In this document: piece after piece, positions 1 to 11,515 of the stretch | Numbering within the stretch: position 1 is the first letter of the stretch | How the letters are laid out: each line of letters begins with the position of its first letter | Assembly (NCBI GenBank): GCA_963575745.1 | Contig: CAUYUJ010018327.1 | Location: 517,931 to 581,930, forward strand | Length of the DNA: 64,000 nt | Reading direction: 5' to 3' | Source: Prorocentrum cordatum | Lineage: Eukaryota; Sar; Dinophyceae; Prorocentrales; Prorocentraceae | Position numbers and translations under genes: made by a program | Notes under the pieces: generated by a model | Database searches by the model: none | What the model was told of the DNA's origin: nothing | The model's input: the letters and a program-made list of their open reading frames with translations, nothing else

Positions 1-75
1 AATCGTGTTCCCGCTGCAGTGTGGGCCTCATTTTCAGATCGGCGTTTTGCTCCCGTCATTCTCTCGCCCGAGCGT
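1..75 (-). repeat. R2 family fragment at window edge
   Basis: The first bases (CCCGCTGCAGTGTGGGCC, then CTCATTTTCAGATCGG) are the reverse complement, with few changes, of a segment near 63130-63165. They are related to the repeated blocks at 61340-61450 and 62040-62200. The match defines a dispersed family called R2 here, on the minus strand at this end. Confidence 0.6.
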
Positions 76-1979
76 GGGACACCTCTGGACCCGAGTCATT
101 TTTCATTTTTCTCGCCCGTATCATGTCGCCTCCTCCGCCTTCCCGTGGTTCTACTGCTTCTCCCGTTTTTCCTACTTCAGCTTGTGTTGCTGCTGTTCGT
201 CCTCGGCCTCCTCTTCTTCCTTCCTCATGCTCCTCCTCTTTCTCCTTTTCCTCCTGCCAATCCTATTCGAACGGTCGGTCTCCCATTGATCCCTGCTATC
301 TGCCTGCGCTGCTTTTTTAAATTGTCTCCCTTTTCCTCTGCAGTTTTGGTGCCCGCTTTATTTGCAATTTAGTAACGTTGCTACATTCAGGTAAAAAAAA
401 GGCTCCCACTCCGAACTTTCCTTTTTCATAGTTGGTAGCGGAGCTCCAGTTCTTACCTACATGCATGCTGCCGCCATTGTTTGTGTGGCACCACCGTCAC
501 TCTCGGACCATTCGCTTCCTTCCACATTTTGGAGGATTTCGTGCTCGGCAACGATATCCTGGATCATGCATTTCGTGTTCATGTTCTTCATGTGCGCTAA
601 GACGTACTTCATAGACGCCTACCTGTGCAAAGTAACAAAAAATCATGATCTACAGGGAGCGCGGCGCCCACCCGTCGCCACCGCAACCTGGTTGTTTCTC
701 CCAGGGCGCATTCCAACTGAATCGCTTTCGGGGCCCATCGGACCTCACGCTGAAAATAACGACCGGTTCCCATCAACAGCGTCGGCCTATCGTCACGTAG
801 TTGTTTTGCGAACGCCTTGAGAGCCACAGGCGGATGCGAACGATAATAAAAGTGAGCCCTCGGCGGAGTGTTGGACAACTGTGTTGTCATACCTCCACGG
901 AAATGTGCAGCAGGCCTGGGATTACGTATCTACGTTGTCATTGTATTTGGCAGCTAAGCACCACCCGCCCCGCCGGTTCTCTACAGACCAGGAGGACGAG
1001 ATCCCGATGCATGTTCGTGTTGATTATCTTGAAGTCGGCGATCCTCTGCGCAGTGACGACGAGAAACACGGGGGGCATGAACGCAACTATGCTGCGAAGT
1101 GTCCTGAGTATAAAGATAGCCGTAACGACGCGAAACAAGGCTATACCCAATGCGCTGACGAAGAGGAGCACATTCGGGACGGGGACCCACGATATCTCCG
1201 AGGCTCGCGGTCAGAGCAAGGCCGTCGCTGGTCCCCTGGCCCCCATCACTTTCTTGATCCATGGAGTGATATCTTTTCCGGATGGAACGCCATCGGAGTT
1301 GGCATGCTCGCCCTGGCAAGCTGCCTCATCTGGGTGGGCGCAATAGCTGGCGACGGCAGCATGCGTCACCTCCACACTTGGTGGCCCGAGCAGCAATCCT
1401 GGCTTCCCAACGCTGGGCGCGGGGGGTGATGATATGGTCAGTTGCGAACTCCGACCTCGACGAGTTCCGCCAGGCTGCCTGCGTCTCGTCGCGACTCACC
1501 GGCATGGCTCGAGAGCGCGCGAATGAATTGCCGCCCGCTGTCCTCATTTAGAGAGGCACCATCAACAGCCGTTTGGTGCCACCGATGACCTTCCCGATTC
1601 GCAGTTTGACCGAACGTCGGGGCCAGCGGGGCGGAGGGGGTGCGGGCCTCGGCAGTCTCTGCGCTCGTGAACTTGAACCCGCTACCGCATGGGAGCATCG
1701 ACGACCTCCTCATATCCCCCGAAACCGCGCCCAACGAGCAGGTCTACTCATGATCGGCAAGGAGGGCATCGGCTTCCTCTTCTGGCGAGCGGTGGAAGTG
1801 TCAAACGCGCCACTGACCATGCTATAGCAGCACACCAACATGTCCGACCCGACTCGCGCAGCACGGCTCGCTCGCACGGCGAGCCAACAGCGACGCTCTG
1901 GGCGCGCGGCCGAGGGGTCGCCAGGTAACCTACCTCGCCCCAGCGGCGCGCCCAGCCCAATGGCGCGCATTTTTTCCAG
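76..1979. other. No recognisable gene
   Basis: A pyrimidine-rich stretch (about 150-270) is followed by mixed sequence. Several overlapping open frames of 60-180 codons exist on both strands between 600 and 1550. None has a recognisable domain, a convincing start, or repeat-free support, so no gene is called. Confidence 0.5.
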
Positions 1980-2638
1980 GTGCGCCCGCGCAAGATCAGG
2001 CTCGGAGCGCCTGCGGCGCTGCGGCCAGATCGAGCCGGGACGGCCTGGGCCCATCAGCGCCGGGGTCGGCCCCGCGCCCGCTTGCGCCAGCACCGCCTGC
2101 GCAGGAGGCATTCCTGGCGGCCGCCGTCGACCCGGGCGCCGACGTCGACGCCGTCGGCTCATTCGGGGGCGGAGAGATAGCCGCCGATCACACCGAGCTA
2201 CGCGATGTTATCGCGGAGCAGCGCGGCGCGCGCTGGGCCTGCGATTGCGCCGCAGCGCGATAGCGACGTTTCAACGACCGGAAGCCCACGCGCCGCGCCC
2301 GGAGGGTTATTGCGAGGAAGGGCAAGGGCCCCGGCAAGGGCTACCGAGCCAGGAAGTGACTTCCGAGAGACATTCGCGGGCTTCGCGAAGGGATCGGGCA
2401 ATGTGGGCAGGGGGGCCCAGGGCCAGCGGAATGGGTTCGGGCCGACAGCGCAATCCCATGGGCCTCGATAGGCGCGACCCCAATGCCGCGAGAGCGCGTC
2501 ATGGGGGCACCTCGTGCGCGACAGCCCCGGGCGCCGCAGCCAGGGGCGTTGTCTCTTCGTCGCGGCCCTTGCCCCAGCTCCACCGGCGCCCGCGCCGCTG
2601 TCGTCTCCGGGGCAGCAGGGGCCGCCGAGCCTAGCTGA
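1980..2638 (+). pseudogene. Decayed coding frame with two in-frame stops
   Basis: One frame (codons from 1982) reads coherently for about 218 codons, interrupted by TAG at 2261-2263 and TGA at 2357-2359, and ends at TGA 2636-2638. It begins after a textbook acceptor, a T-run followed by CAG at 1977-1979. The frame contains a protein-like stretch (DHTELRDVIAEQRGARW), then a very basic Gly-Lys region (RKGKGPGKGYRARK) right after the first stop. Basic Gly-Lys stretches occur in nucleic-acid-binding parts of retroelement gag proteins, so a dead retroelement or gene fragment is possible. I do not recognise the family. The overlapping longer frames at 1840-2634 (+) and 2198-2710 (-) are arginine/alanine-rich and look like shadows. 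Confidence 0.3.
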
Positions 2639-2739
2639 GCAGCGGCCAGGGGCGCCGCCAGCTACGAAATTGCATGGCGGCTCTCGGTGGAGCAGCAACA
2701 ACTTGGGCACTGAGTGGCAAATTCGAAGAGGCAGGGCCG

Positions 2740-2945
2740 AGGGGACAAAGGATAATAAAGGCGGATAAGGTAAACCTTTGGCAGGATAAGAGAAACCTTT
2801 ACCTTCTCCGTGGATGAGATGAAACCCGAGAAAGTAGGATCTGCGGATAAGGTAAACTTTATCTGATCAGAGGATAAGATGAACGCCTTGAAACCCATAG
2901 GAAGTACACATGAACGGCGGATAAGGTAAGCCCCGAGAAAGCACA
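2740..2945. repeat. Dispersed GCGGATAAGGTAAAC repeats
   Basis: The motif GCGGATAAGGTAA occurs three times (near 2760, 2845 and 2919), with partial copies (GGATAAGATGAA, GGATAAGAGAAACC) between them. The spacing is irregular. No coding potential was seen. Confidence 0.6.
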
Positions 2946-3874
2946 TGCATCCACTGCGGCCCGCCGCGGGCCTCGACAAGGAAAACGCAGGGATTCCCAC
3001 CGACTAGGGAATCTCGAGTTGTCTTTGTTTTATTTCCTCCCTGTGTACTACTCCTCTAACGAGTACAGCACGCATCGAGCCTTATGCAAACATTCGAACG
3101 CGTTGACGTGTCTTCCTACAACGGTGCGCCCGCTTGCAAAACAAATACACTCCGACGTGACATCGACGATTACCAACGCCGTCCACGGTGAACCGGTCTG
3201 CATAAACAGGGTATGCCGGCAGGGCCCGATGGCCGGCATTCGTCGCTCAAGTGGTTGCTTTACGATGGGCTGGTGTGGATTCGCGAAAAGAGAGACAAGC
3301 ATTGCGTAACCTATTCAATGTTTATCCTGGACGCGTTGAATCTGATTCTCCAGATTCGAGCGGGGGCAGCCATGACAGCCAGCCAGTCGTCTCGCAGGAA
3401 CGAGCCCTCCGGGCCCAGCCCTGACCTGGCCCCTGCCGCGGAGGCAACAAGGCGGCGCCGACCTGACAGACCTGGCCTCGAAGTGGCGATTTCTGTCGCC
3501 GATGTAAATTTATGCGATGCCACGCGGTATCACACAGGCCGCTCCATCTCTTTCAAATGAGCGTAGAAACTTTTAAAAAATGCAGGGTGTCGCCTGGAGC
3601 AGCCTGGGCAACAAACTTTAAACACATCATAAGATACACCAAACAATCATTGAATATCAGCCGCGCCTGGGTAGTGGGTCGGAGTCCTCAGGGATGCTCC
3701 TTGCGATTTCTTCGGAGGGCTCTCGGGGGCCTCCAGGGGGGCAGTTTTGTGGCCTTTGGGGGGCCTGCTAGAACTTCCGGGAGGCTTCTTGGGGGCCTCT
3801 CGGGGCCTCTTGAAAGCATCTCGGGCAATCCTGGAGGCGTCTCGCCCTGGGCCGATTTTGGCGAGGGGCCGAGT
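2946..3874. other. No recognisable gene
   Basis: Mixed-composition sequence with short frames on both strands only. From about 3690 it becomes a run of GGGGGCCTC-type imperfect repeats that resemble 59990-60220 in style. Nothing is supportable as a gene. Confidence 0.4.
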
Positions 3875-4050
3875 CCAGAACTTCAAGTTTTGGAGTCGGT
3901 TCCTCGCCAGAACTTGAAGTTCTGGATTCAATGTGGGGCCGCGGTTTCCAAAGCTCGAAGTTATGGTCCCACGTTGGGGCCAGAACTTGAAGTTCTGGTT
4001 GGGCCAGAACTTGAAGTTCTGGTCTCGCGTTGGGGCCTGAACTTGAATTT
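3875..4050. repeat. H3 palindromes CCAGAACTTGAAGTTCTGG, four copies
   Basis: The 19-base odd palindrome CCAGAACTTGAAGTTCTGG has two 9-base arms around a central G. It occurs perfectly at 3907-3925, 3980-3998 and 4004-4022, with a diverged copy at 3875-3893 and a decayed one near 4037. Another perfect copy lies at 9617-9635. Each would fold into a tight hairpin as single strand. Confidence 0.85.
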
Positions 4051-4139
4051 CTTGTCTCGCGCCGGGGCGAGAACGTGGAGTCCCGGCCGCGCGCCGGGCC
4101 AGACTTTGAAGCCCCCCGCCCGCGGCTGCCGCCGAAGTG

Positions 4140-4921
4140 GCCTTCGCGAGGGGGTGGCTGATTCAGGCAGTCCTGAATGTAAATGCACGTGATGCAGGCT
4201 ACAGCATATGTGGTGAAGTTCGCTTGCCGAACTTGAAGTTGTCAACTCCACTGCTCGCGCAATCACCCCGCCCACCCGCCCGCAATTCGGTTTGCAAAGC
4301 CCATGCGGGACCGACCGCAGATATCGCTCCGGGGTCGTCTTGGAGCCCTCGGGGGCTTTTCAAGAGCGCCCCACGAGGGCCGGAAAAGCAAGACGGCCGA
4401 CGACGACGACGATGACGACGACGACGACGACGACGGCGGCGACGACGACGACGCCGACGTCGACAACGACGAAGACGACGACGCCGACGCTGTCGACGAC
4501 GACGAAGACGACGACGATGTCGCCAACGAAGACGACGAGGGAGGAGGGAGGACGACGACGGCGACAACGACGACAACGACGACAACGACGACAACGAGGG
4601 AGGACGGAGGACGGCGACGACGCGAACGACGAAGAAGGAGGAGGGACGGCGACGCCGACGACGACAACGACAAGGGAGGAGGGAAGACGACGACGAGACG
4701 ACGACGACAACGACGACGGACGACGGCGACGAAATAGGACGGACGACGACGAGACGCCGACGACGGACGACGACGACGACGACGGGGGAGGAGGAGGAAG
4801 GACGACCACGGCAACATCGACGACGGAAACGACCACGACGCCAAAGAGGACGACGACGACGAACACGAGGAACGACACAGGACGACGTAGGCGACGACGA
4901 CGACGACGCGGGGGGAGGGAG

Positions 4922-4959
<38 letters not shown>

Positions 4960-5290
4960 CAGAGCGCGCGCGCGCACACCTTTGTCGAAAATCCGTGTTG
5001 CGAAACCTTGTGTTTTTGTTGGTTCCTTGGACGCGCCATTTTGAAATCCTTCCGAAACCGATGGGTTGTTTGAAGGATTTCGACGTACGCGCGCGACGAC
5101 GCGCGCGTCTGCACTTCGTCCTGTTTTTTGCAAAGGATTCTCGCGACGGCACACGCGCAAGGGCGTTCGACAGGTTTCGACATGCGCGCGCGACGCCCGT
5201 TTGGTAGCATGTTGTGGAAATGTTGAAAGAACATTATATAGAAACTTCGCAAGAGCTCGCGCGTATGTTTTTTTTTTTTTTGCAAATCTG
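4140..5290 (+). repeat. R1 dispersed element with (GAC)n core, copy 1
   Basis: A conserved head (CTCCACTGCTCGCGCAA, then C-rich CCCACCC) is followed by about 580 bp of interrupted (GAC)n (4393-4975). The conserved tail contains AATCCGTGTTGCGAAACC and CCGAAACCGATGGGTT. The tail also holds a palindrome, GCGCGCG-ACGA-CGCGCGC, near 5090-5112. The same head-core-tail order recurs at 6850-8050 (inverted), 51880-53150 and 54275-55860. The long poly-R/T/D/S frames in all six frames are translations of the trinucleotide core, not genes. Confidence 0.8.
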
Positions 5291-5409
5291 TGGTTCGAAA
5301 CCCGGTGTTTTTTCCCTACCTAGGATCTGCCTAGAAGGTTTTTGCTCTCTAGCTTAAAGGGGCCGGGCAGCGCTAACCGCCCCAGGCGGTTCCCCGGGTC
5401 CCCTGGGAC

Positions 5410-5800
5410 CCAAGCAGAAGCAACAGCAAAGGTAAAAGCAAACGCGCGGTTCCCCCATTTGCGCTCCCAGGGTGCCAAGCAAAAGCAAAAGCAAAGGCAA
5501 ACGTGAAGGCAAAAGCGAAGGCAAAGCAAAAGTACAACATAACATAGCATAGCATAGCATAGCGCGGCGTAGCATAGCGCAGCATAGCATAGCCTAGCTT
5601 AGCCTAGCATAGCCCAGCATAGCATTGCGCAGCATAGCATAGGATAGGATAGCATAGCATAGCGCAGCACAACATCAACTAGATGTAGGTGTAGGTGTAG
5701 ATGTAGCTGTCGGTGTAGATGTAGATGTAGATGTAGGTATAGATGTAGATGTAGGTGTCGATGTAAATGTAGGTGTAGATATAGATGTAGATGTAAATAA
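5410..5800. repeat. Three adjacent short tandem repeats
   Basis: AAGCAAAAGCAAAGGC-type repeats run from about 5415 to 5535. AGCATAGC pentamer repeats follow at about 5535-5670. TGTAGA hexamer repeats fill about 5680-5795. Each changes abruptly into the next. Frames across them are low-complexity shadows. Confidence 0.85.
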
Positions 5801-5916
5801 CTCCTCAATGCCCCGCCCTCATATCCGTGCCTGCTTGCTTTTGCTGCTGCCTCGGCGACTTGCTGCCTGCTTCTGCTGCTGCTTCACTTACGGCGTGGCG
5901 TGGGCGGTTCTGGCGT

Positions 5917-6205
<289 letters not shown>

Positions 6206-6329
6206 ACTGCTACAACTACGACGATGAGGAGAAGGAGGAGGACGGCGTTTACCGCTCCTACTACATGTTGCTTTCCTAGGTGCTCCAATTCCTAGGTAGG
6301 GTCGCACTGGGATAACGCATGTTTGTTTG

Positions 6330-6620
6330 TGAAACGCACCCGCAGCCGAAGGTTTTTTAATGATTTCGGCATGCGCGCGCGACCACGCGCGCGTGCGCAT
6401 TTTGTCAAGTTTTTTTGTGCAAGGGATTTGCGAAAAAGTGTTATATTAGAACAACAAATGTCACCGCATAATGTTTTTTCTTTTGCAAGGGAACCTCAGG
6501 GGGGGAACCCGGTTGGCCTGGGACATTGCGATTTCATATTTAGGATGGACATGTGGCCAGAATCATATGTGATTTACATAAGACGCAGGGGGGGGTGATA
6601 ACTCCGGAAGGGGGGGGGAG
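6330..6620 (+). repeat. R1 tail fragment, left arm of an inverted pair
   Basis: Contains R1 tail sequence (GATTTCGGCATGCGCGCGCG, then GTCACCGCATAATG, CAAGGGAACCTCAGG and TTTAGGATGGACATG). The same sequence reads in reverse complement at about 6670-6850, so two R1 tails meet head-on around 6600-6660. Confidence 0.75.
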
Positions 6621-6624
6621 ATTT

Positions 6625-8060
6625 TATTTTCTTTTCTGAAATGAGAAGGGACTACCCCCCCCCCCGGCGTTATCGGTACCCTTTTCGGGTATGTAAATCA
6701 CATATGATTCTGACCACGTTTTTAATATGAAATCGCAATGTCCCAGGCCAACCGGGTTCACCCCCCCTGCGGTTCCCTTAAAAAAAACACTATGCGGTGA
6801 CATTTTTTGTTCTAGCAAAACACGTTTTCGCGAATCCCTTGCAACAAAATAGGGCGAAGTGCAAATTCTCTCAGTGCCGGAAGGATTTCGCAATCGAACT
6901 TCAAAAAGACACTCAAAAACACAAGGTTTCGTAACACTGATTTGCTAAAAAAGCTTACGCGCGAGCTCTTGCGAAATCTTAAGAAAACCATAGGTGTTTC
7001 AAGATTTTCACAAAATGCTATTAAACGGGCTTCGCGCGCGCATGTCGAAATCTGTCGAACGCCCTTGCGCGTGTGCCGTCGCGAGAACCCTCTGCAACAA
7101 ATGAGACGAAGTGCAGACGCGCGCGTCGTCGCGCGCGTACGCCGAAAACCTTCAAAACCCACCGGTTTCGGAAGGATTTCAAAATCGTGTGTCCAAAAAT
7201 CATACAAAAACGCAATGTTTCGCAACACTGATTTTCAACAAAAGCGTGCGCGCGTGCTCTTGCGTCGTCGTCGTCGTCGTCGTCGTCCTCCCTCCTCCCG
7301 CGTCGTCGTCGTCGCCGTCGTCGTCGTCTACGTCGTCCTCTGTCTTTCCTCGTGTTCGTCGTCGTCGTCGTCCTCTTTGGCGTCGTGGTCGTTTGCGTCG
7401 TCGTTGTCGCCTTGGTCGTCCTTCCTCCTCCTCCCTCGTCGTCGTCGTCGTCGTCCGTCGTCGGCGTCTCGTCGTCGTCCTTCCTATTTCGCCGCCGCCG
7501 TCGTCGTCGTCGTCGTTGTCGTCGTCGTCTTCCCTCCTCCCTCGTCGTTGTCGTCGTCGGCGTCGCCGTCCTTCCTCTTTTTTCGTCGTTCGCGTCGTCG
7601 CCGTCCTCCCTCCTCCCTCGTTGTCGTCGTTGTCGTCGTTGTCGTCGTTGTCGCCGTCGTCGTCCTCCCTCCTCCCTCGTCGTCGTCTTCGTTGGCGGCG
7701 TCGTCGTCGTCTTCGTCGTCGGCGTCGGCGTCGGCGTCGTCGTCTTCGTCGTCGGCGACGTCGGCGTCGTCGTCGTCGCCGCCGTCGTCGTCGTCGGCCG
7801 TCTTGCTTTTGCGGCCTTCGTGGGGCGCTCTTGAAAAGCCCCCGAGGGCTCCAAGACGACCCTGGAGCGATATCTGTGCTTGGTCACGCATGGGTTTTGC
7901 AAACCAACTTGCGCGTGGGTGGGTGGGATGATTGCGCGAGCAGTGGATTTGACAGGTTCAAGTTCGGCAAGTGAACTTCACCACACATATTGTAGCCTGC
8001 ACCACGTGCATTTACATTCAGGACTGCCTGAATCAGCCACCCCCTCGTCGCCGTCCTTCC
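6625..8060 (-). repeat. R1 element, inverted copy 2
   Basis: A complete R1 copy on the minus strand: tail from about 6670 to 7255, (GTC)n core at 7262-7800, and head at about 7800-8040 (including the segment matching 4195-4270 in reverse). With the fragment at 6330-6620 it forms a large inverted repeat. Arginine/serine/valine-rich frames inside are repeat shadows. Confidence 0.8.
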
Positions 8061-8345
8061 TCCTTCTTCGTCGTTCGCGTCGTCGCCGTCCTCCCTCCTC
8101 CCTCGTCGTTCTCGTCGTTGTCGTCGTTGTCGTCGTTGTCGCCATCGTCGTTCCTCCTCCTCCCTCGTCGTCGTCTTCGTTGGCGTCGTCGTCGTCGTCT
8201 TCGTCGTCGTCGTCGGCGTCGGCGTCGTCGTCGAAGTCGTCGGAGACGTCGTCGGTGTCGTCGTAGTCGTTGTCGGCGGTGTCGTCGTAGTCTGTCTCAC
8301 GAGGTTTTGCAAACCAAGCTGCGGGTGGGTGGGTGGGATGTTTGC
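8040..8345 (-). repeat. R1 partial copy with second (GTC)n core
   Basis: A further (GTC)n block (8040-8292) is followed by an R1 head fragment (TTTTGCAAACCAAGCTGCGG, then GGTGGGTGGG). It abuts the previous copy without its own tail, suggesting nested or tandem insertion. Confidence 0.65.
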
Positions 8346-8524
8346 GAGAGCGTGGGATGTGTCAAATCATGGATAAATATAAATATCTCTTTCAGAAGGG
8401 AGAATATACATGTGGTGGTCAGCGTTTGCTCGTGCCGCAGCCACGGCAGGGCTCCTGCAACTCGCGGGCCGCGCCCCTGCCCCATCCCGCCCGCCGCCAC
8501 GGCGCGACCGCAGTGTCCGCGCTC

Positions 8525-9994
8525 ATGCTGAGATCCGCAAGTTCGCGCAATCCGCCGGCAGGACCAGACACCGCGCGGCCCCGCTCGCGAGGGCGGGTCG
8601 CGGCAATTCCCCGCCAAGACTGCCAGCGAAGCCACGGGCGCGCGCAGAGGAGAGAGGCTGCGCTGAGAGCGCGGAATCAGAGGAAGCGCCAGGAGGAGTT
8701 CATCTCCGCGGTGTCCCAGCGCCAAGTGTCCACAGACGACGGCAAGGCATCGAATGCGCCCGCGTCTGCGCTTCGCGAGGGGGCCGCTGCGCGGGCGGCT
8801 GCTTCAGCTGCCGCGTGCTCGGCGGCTGCTGCGCGGGCGACTGCGTCAGTTGCTGCGCCCGCGGGGCCTTGCCCCGAGGCCGCCCCCAGTGGCGGGCTTT
8901 CGCCGAAATCCTTCAGAGTGGAGCTGGCCGGTCTTGTTCGCGAGGGCGAGGGGCAGCCGGGCAAGAAGCGCCGCTTGGACCTGACCGGCCCGCTGCTCGG
9001 CAGAGGCGTTTCTGGGGAGGTGCGCCAGAGCAAGCGCTCTGTGGAGGGCGAAGGGGATGGCCCGAGCGACGGCGATGATGCTTGCGGCGTCGGAGAGGGG
9101 GCCAGCGGTGAGGAAGGAAGACGGGGGGGGGTGAAGTGCGCAGGCGGCGCGGGGGCGCAGGTGGCGATGCGCCGCCGCCGCCGCCGCCAGCGCCGGCAGC
9201 CCCAGCAGCAGGCGTCGGCCTTGGCAGAGGTCGGGGGCGCGGCAGGGGCGGCCGAGGAGGAGGGTGCCCAGACCGAGGAGGAGACCGAGGCCGCGGAGTT
9301 CCTCGCGTTTTCCATCGGCGAGGTTGGGAACGCGCCAGCGTCAACGCCGAGGGCGCCCAGGTTGGGCGGGGGGCCACGCGCGGGGGCCACTCGAGCGACA
9401 ATCCCCCATGCAAGAAGCATGCCATTTTCGGAAAGGGCCCGGATCAGTTGTCACCGGACCATTGTCTACGATTGGTCGGTCAGTGGCTTATCAGGCTTCC
9501 ACCAGCTTAGCACTCCGACCTTTGCATTCCGAGCTTCTACCAGCTTAGCGTCCAGACCTCTGCTCGTTGCCTGCCCGCGCCACCCCCTCCCCCCAAGTTC
9601 TGGGCTCGGCCCCAGTCCAGAACTTGAAGTTCTGGACCCCGCCCCTGGCCAGAGAGGGTCCAGAACGCCCTCGAGACGCCCCCTGGGTGGCCAGGCCGAC
9701 CCCTGGCCTTTAGTTTCTCGGCGCTCCGACCTCTATCATCCAGCAGTCGGCTCTACAGTCCTACCTCCCCATGCCCCGGCGCCCGGCTCATCTTTCCGAT
9801 CCCCCAGCATCCAGTATCCTACTTTTCACATCCGCGTTCACCCATTGAGACCCCCAGTCTCCACGAGCTCATCGCCCCGACCTCCAGCATCCAGCATTCG
9901 CCCCCCCGTGCCCCACTTCCGCGGCTCCCGGCAGCTCGCGCTCCGACCGCCAGCGCCCAGCATCCGACTTTCCACAGCAACGTCCGCCAATTGA
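8525..9994 (+). CDS. Uncharacterised open frame, coding-like first half
   Basis: I do not recognise this protein. The frame is open from 8333; the first ATG outside the R1 remnant is at 8525. From there to about 9130, codons show a strong G/C preference in third positions. The product has protein-like stretches: a charged helix-like segment (QRKRQEEFISAVSQRQVSTD), an alanine-rich stretch around 8760-8860, and a basic GKKRRLDLTG segment near 8962 that could be a nuclear localisation signal. After about 9130 it becomes low-complexity (poly-R, E-rich), and after 9430 it runs into imperfect CAGCATCC repeats. So if a gene exists, its true end is probably near 9130-9430 with an unrecognised splice site. 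It could equally be a remnant exon. Overlapping frames on both strands have poorer composition. Confidence 0.35.
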   Translation: MLRSASSRNPPAGPDTARPRSRGRVAAIPRQDCQRSHGRAQRREAALRARNQRKRQEEFISAVSQRQVSTDDGKASNAPASALREGAAARAAASAAACSAAAARATASVAAPAGPCPEAAPSGGLSPKSFRVELAGLVREGEGQPGKKRRLDLTGPLLGRGVSGEVRQSKRSVEGEGDGPSDGDDACGVGEGASGEEGRRGGVKCAGGAGAQVAMRRRRRRQRRQPQQQASALAEVGGAAGAAEEEGAQTEEETEAAEFLAFSIGEVGNAPASTPRAPRLGGGPRAGATRATIPHARSMPFSERARISCHRTIVYDWSVSGLSGFHQLSTPTFAFRASTSLASRPLLVACPRHPLPPSSGLGPSPELEVLDPAPGQRGSRTPSRRPLGGQADPWPLVSRRSDLYHPAVGSTVLPPHAPAPGSSFRSPSIQYPTFHIRVHPLRPPVSTSSSPRPPASSIRPPVPHFRGSRQLALRPPAPSIRLSTATSAN

Positions 9995-10120
9995 CTCCCT
10001 GCTTCCACCAACTCCCCGCTCCGACGCCCAGCATCTAGCATCCGACTTTCCATCTCCATTTTCCTTTCCACCGATCGACCTCGAACCTCCACCAGCCCCG
10101 CGCCCCGACCTTTAGCACCC
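9470..10120. repeat. Imperfect CTCCGACC/CAGCATCC repeats
   Basis: Loose repeats of phrases such as CCAGCTTAGC, CTCCGACCTC and CAGCATCCAGCATCC recur from 9510 to about 10115. One H3 palindrome is included at 9617-9635. No gene is seen. Confidence 0.5.
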
Positions 10121-10690
10121 GGCGTTCACGCGTCGGCGCGCGACGCGCGCCAAGCGGTTTGCAGCGTTCACACCTCGGCGCGCGAAGCGCGCCGGACGGT
10201 ATGCAGCGTTTGCACTTCGGCGCGCGAAACGCGCCGAACGGTTCGCGGCGCGTGCGCTGCGGGGCGCGAAGCGCGCCGAACGGTTCACCGCGCTCGCACT
10301 GCGGCGCGCGAAGCCAGCGCGTGCACGTTCGGCGCGCGAAGCTCGCCGAAAGGTTTGCGGCGTTGACATTTCGGCGCGCGAAGCGCGCCCGGCGGTTTGC
10401 AGCGTGAATACCTGGGCGCGCGACGAGCGCCGAAGCGCTTGCATTGTTTCCACTTCGTCGCGCGGAGCGCGCCGAACGGCGCGCAGTGTCTTCGCGTCGG
10501 CGCGTGGGGCGTGTCCAACGGCTTGCAGCGTTTACATTTCGGCGCGCGAAGCGCGCCGAGCGGTTCGCGGCGCTCACGCAATATTTGGGCGCGCGAAGCG
10601 CGCCGAACGGTTTGCGGCAGCGAGGGCATTTCTGCGCGCGAAGCGCGCCGAACGGTGCGCGGCGTTTACATTTGAAGTTCGCTGAACGGT
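10120..10690 (-). repeat. H2 GC hairpin array A (minus orientation)
   Basis: About 12 units of roughly 45 bp. Each carries the palindromic core GCGCGCGAAGCGCGC plus a variable connector (CGAACGGTTTGCAGCGTTTA). In orientation it is the reverse complement of array B at 11765-13140. Arginine-rich frames on both strands come from the repeat. Confidence 0.85.
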
Positions 10691-11515
10691 CTGCAGTTGT
10701 CAGACCGCGCGCCCCCGAACCATGCGGCAGGGCCTCGCCGTGCCCGCCCGCCCCCCGTGCGGGGCGCGCTCGCGCCGATGCGAGTGCCGCGGGGCCGCGC
10801 CGCCTCGCGCCGCGTCGACTGGGGCCGCGCCGCGGGGCCGCGCGGCCGCGCCGCCCGGGGCCGCGCCCCCGGGCGCGCGTCGCGCGTGGAGAACACGTTC
10901 CGAGTATAGTTCGGACATTTCCAGCGCGCCAGAGAAAGTCCCCAGGGATTCGAAGCAGGCGCCGCGGCCCTCAGCACCGAACATGCTCCGAACATGAAGT
11001 GTACATAGTTCGAACATTTTCAGCCGCCCACCCCAACGCCGAACATATTACGAACTTGAATCCGAACACGTCGCCGCGCCATCAGCGCGACGCAATGAGC
11101 CCCCGGGGAAACAGGCGCCAGGTCACCAGGACCGAACATCCCTGGCGAACAGAATTCGAGCTTTTTCAGCGCGCCGGATAAGGTCACCGGGGAATGCCCC
11201 GGTAATTGAACATATTCCGAACATCTTCAGCGCCCCCGAACATTTTCAGCGCCCCACAGCGGGGGGGGAAACCCTAGAACCGAAACTATCCCGAACATCT
11301 TCCGCAGCGCGCGCTCCGCGGCGCGTCCCCAGGCGGCGCGGCCGTGGTGCGGCTCTGGGCGGCGCGGCCCTGCGGCGCTGGCTTCGGCGCTAACGCGCCC
11401 CGCGTGGGGGGTGGGCGGGCGCCGCCGACCATTTTCCCCGTCGAGCATGCCGCCGAGCGTACCTGGCCATCCCCGGCCGCGACCGATTCGTTGCGACTTC
11501 CCGCGGGCGTCGCCA
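10690..11515. other. GC-rich spacer with GAACAT-TTTCAGCGC repeats
   Basis: Very GC-rich to about 10900. After that, phrases such as CCGAACAT and TTTTCAGCGCGCC recur about six times to 11300. The related phrase CCGAACAT recurs near 45990-46035. No gene is supported. Confidence 0.5.

Noticed and set aside
938-1171. Minus-strand frame with hydrophobic, membrane-like segments
   Set aside because: Equal-length frames overlap on the other strand, no start context or neighbour support, and no recognisable family.
4199-5285. Long Arg/Ser/Val and Thr/Asp frames on both strands (also 5808-6400, 7021-8531, 51965-53034, 54475-55476)
   Set aside because: All six frames are open because the DNA is a (GAC)n or (TAC)n repeat without stop triplets; products are homopolymeric.
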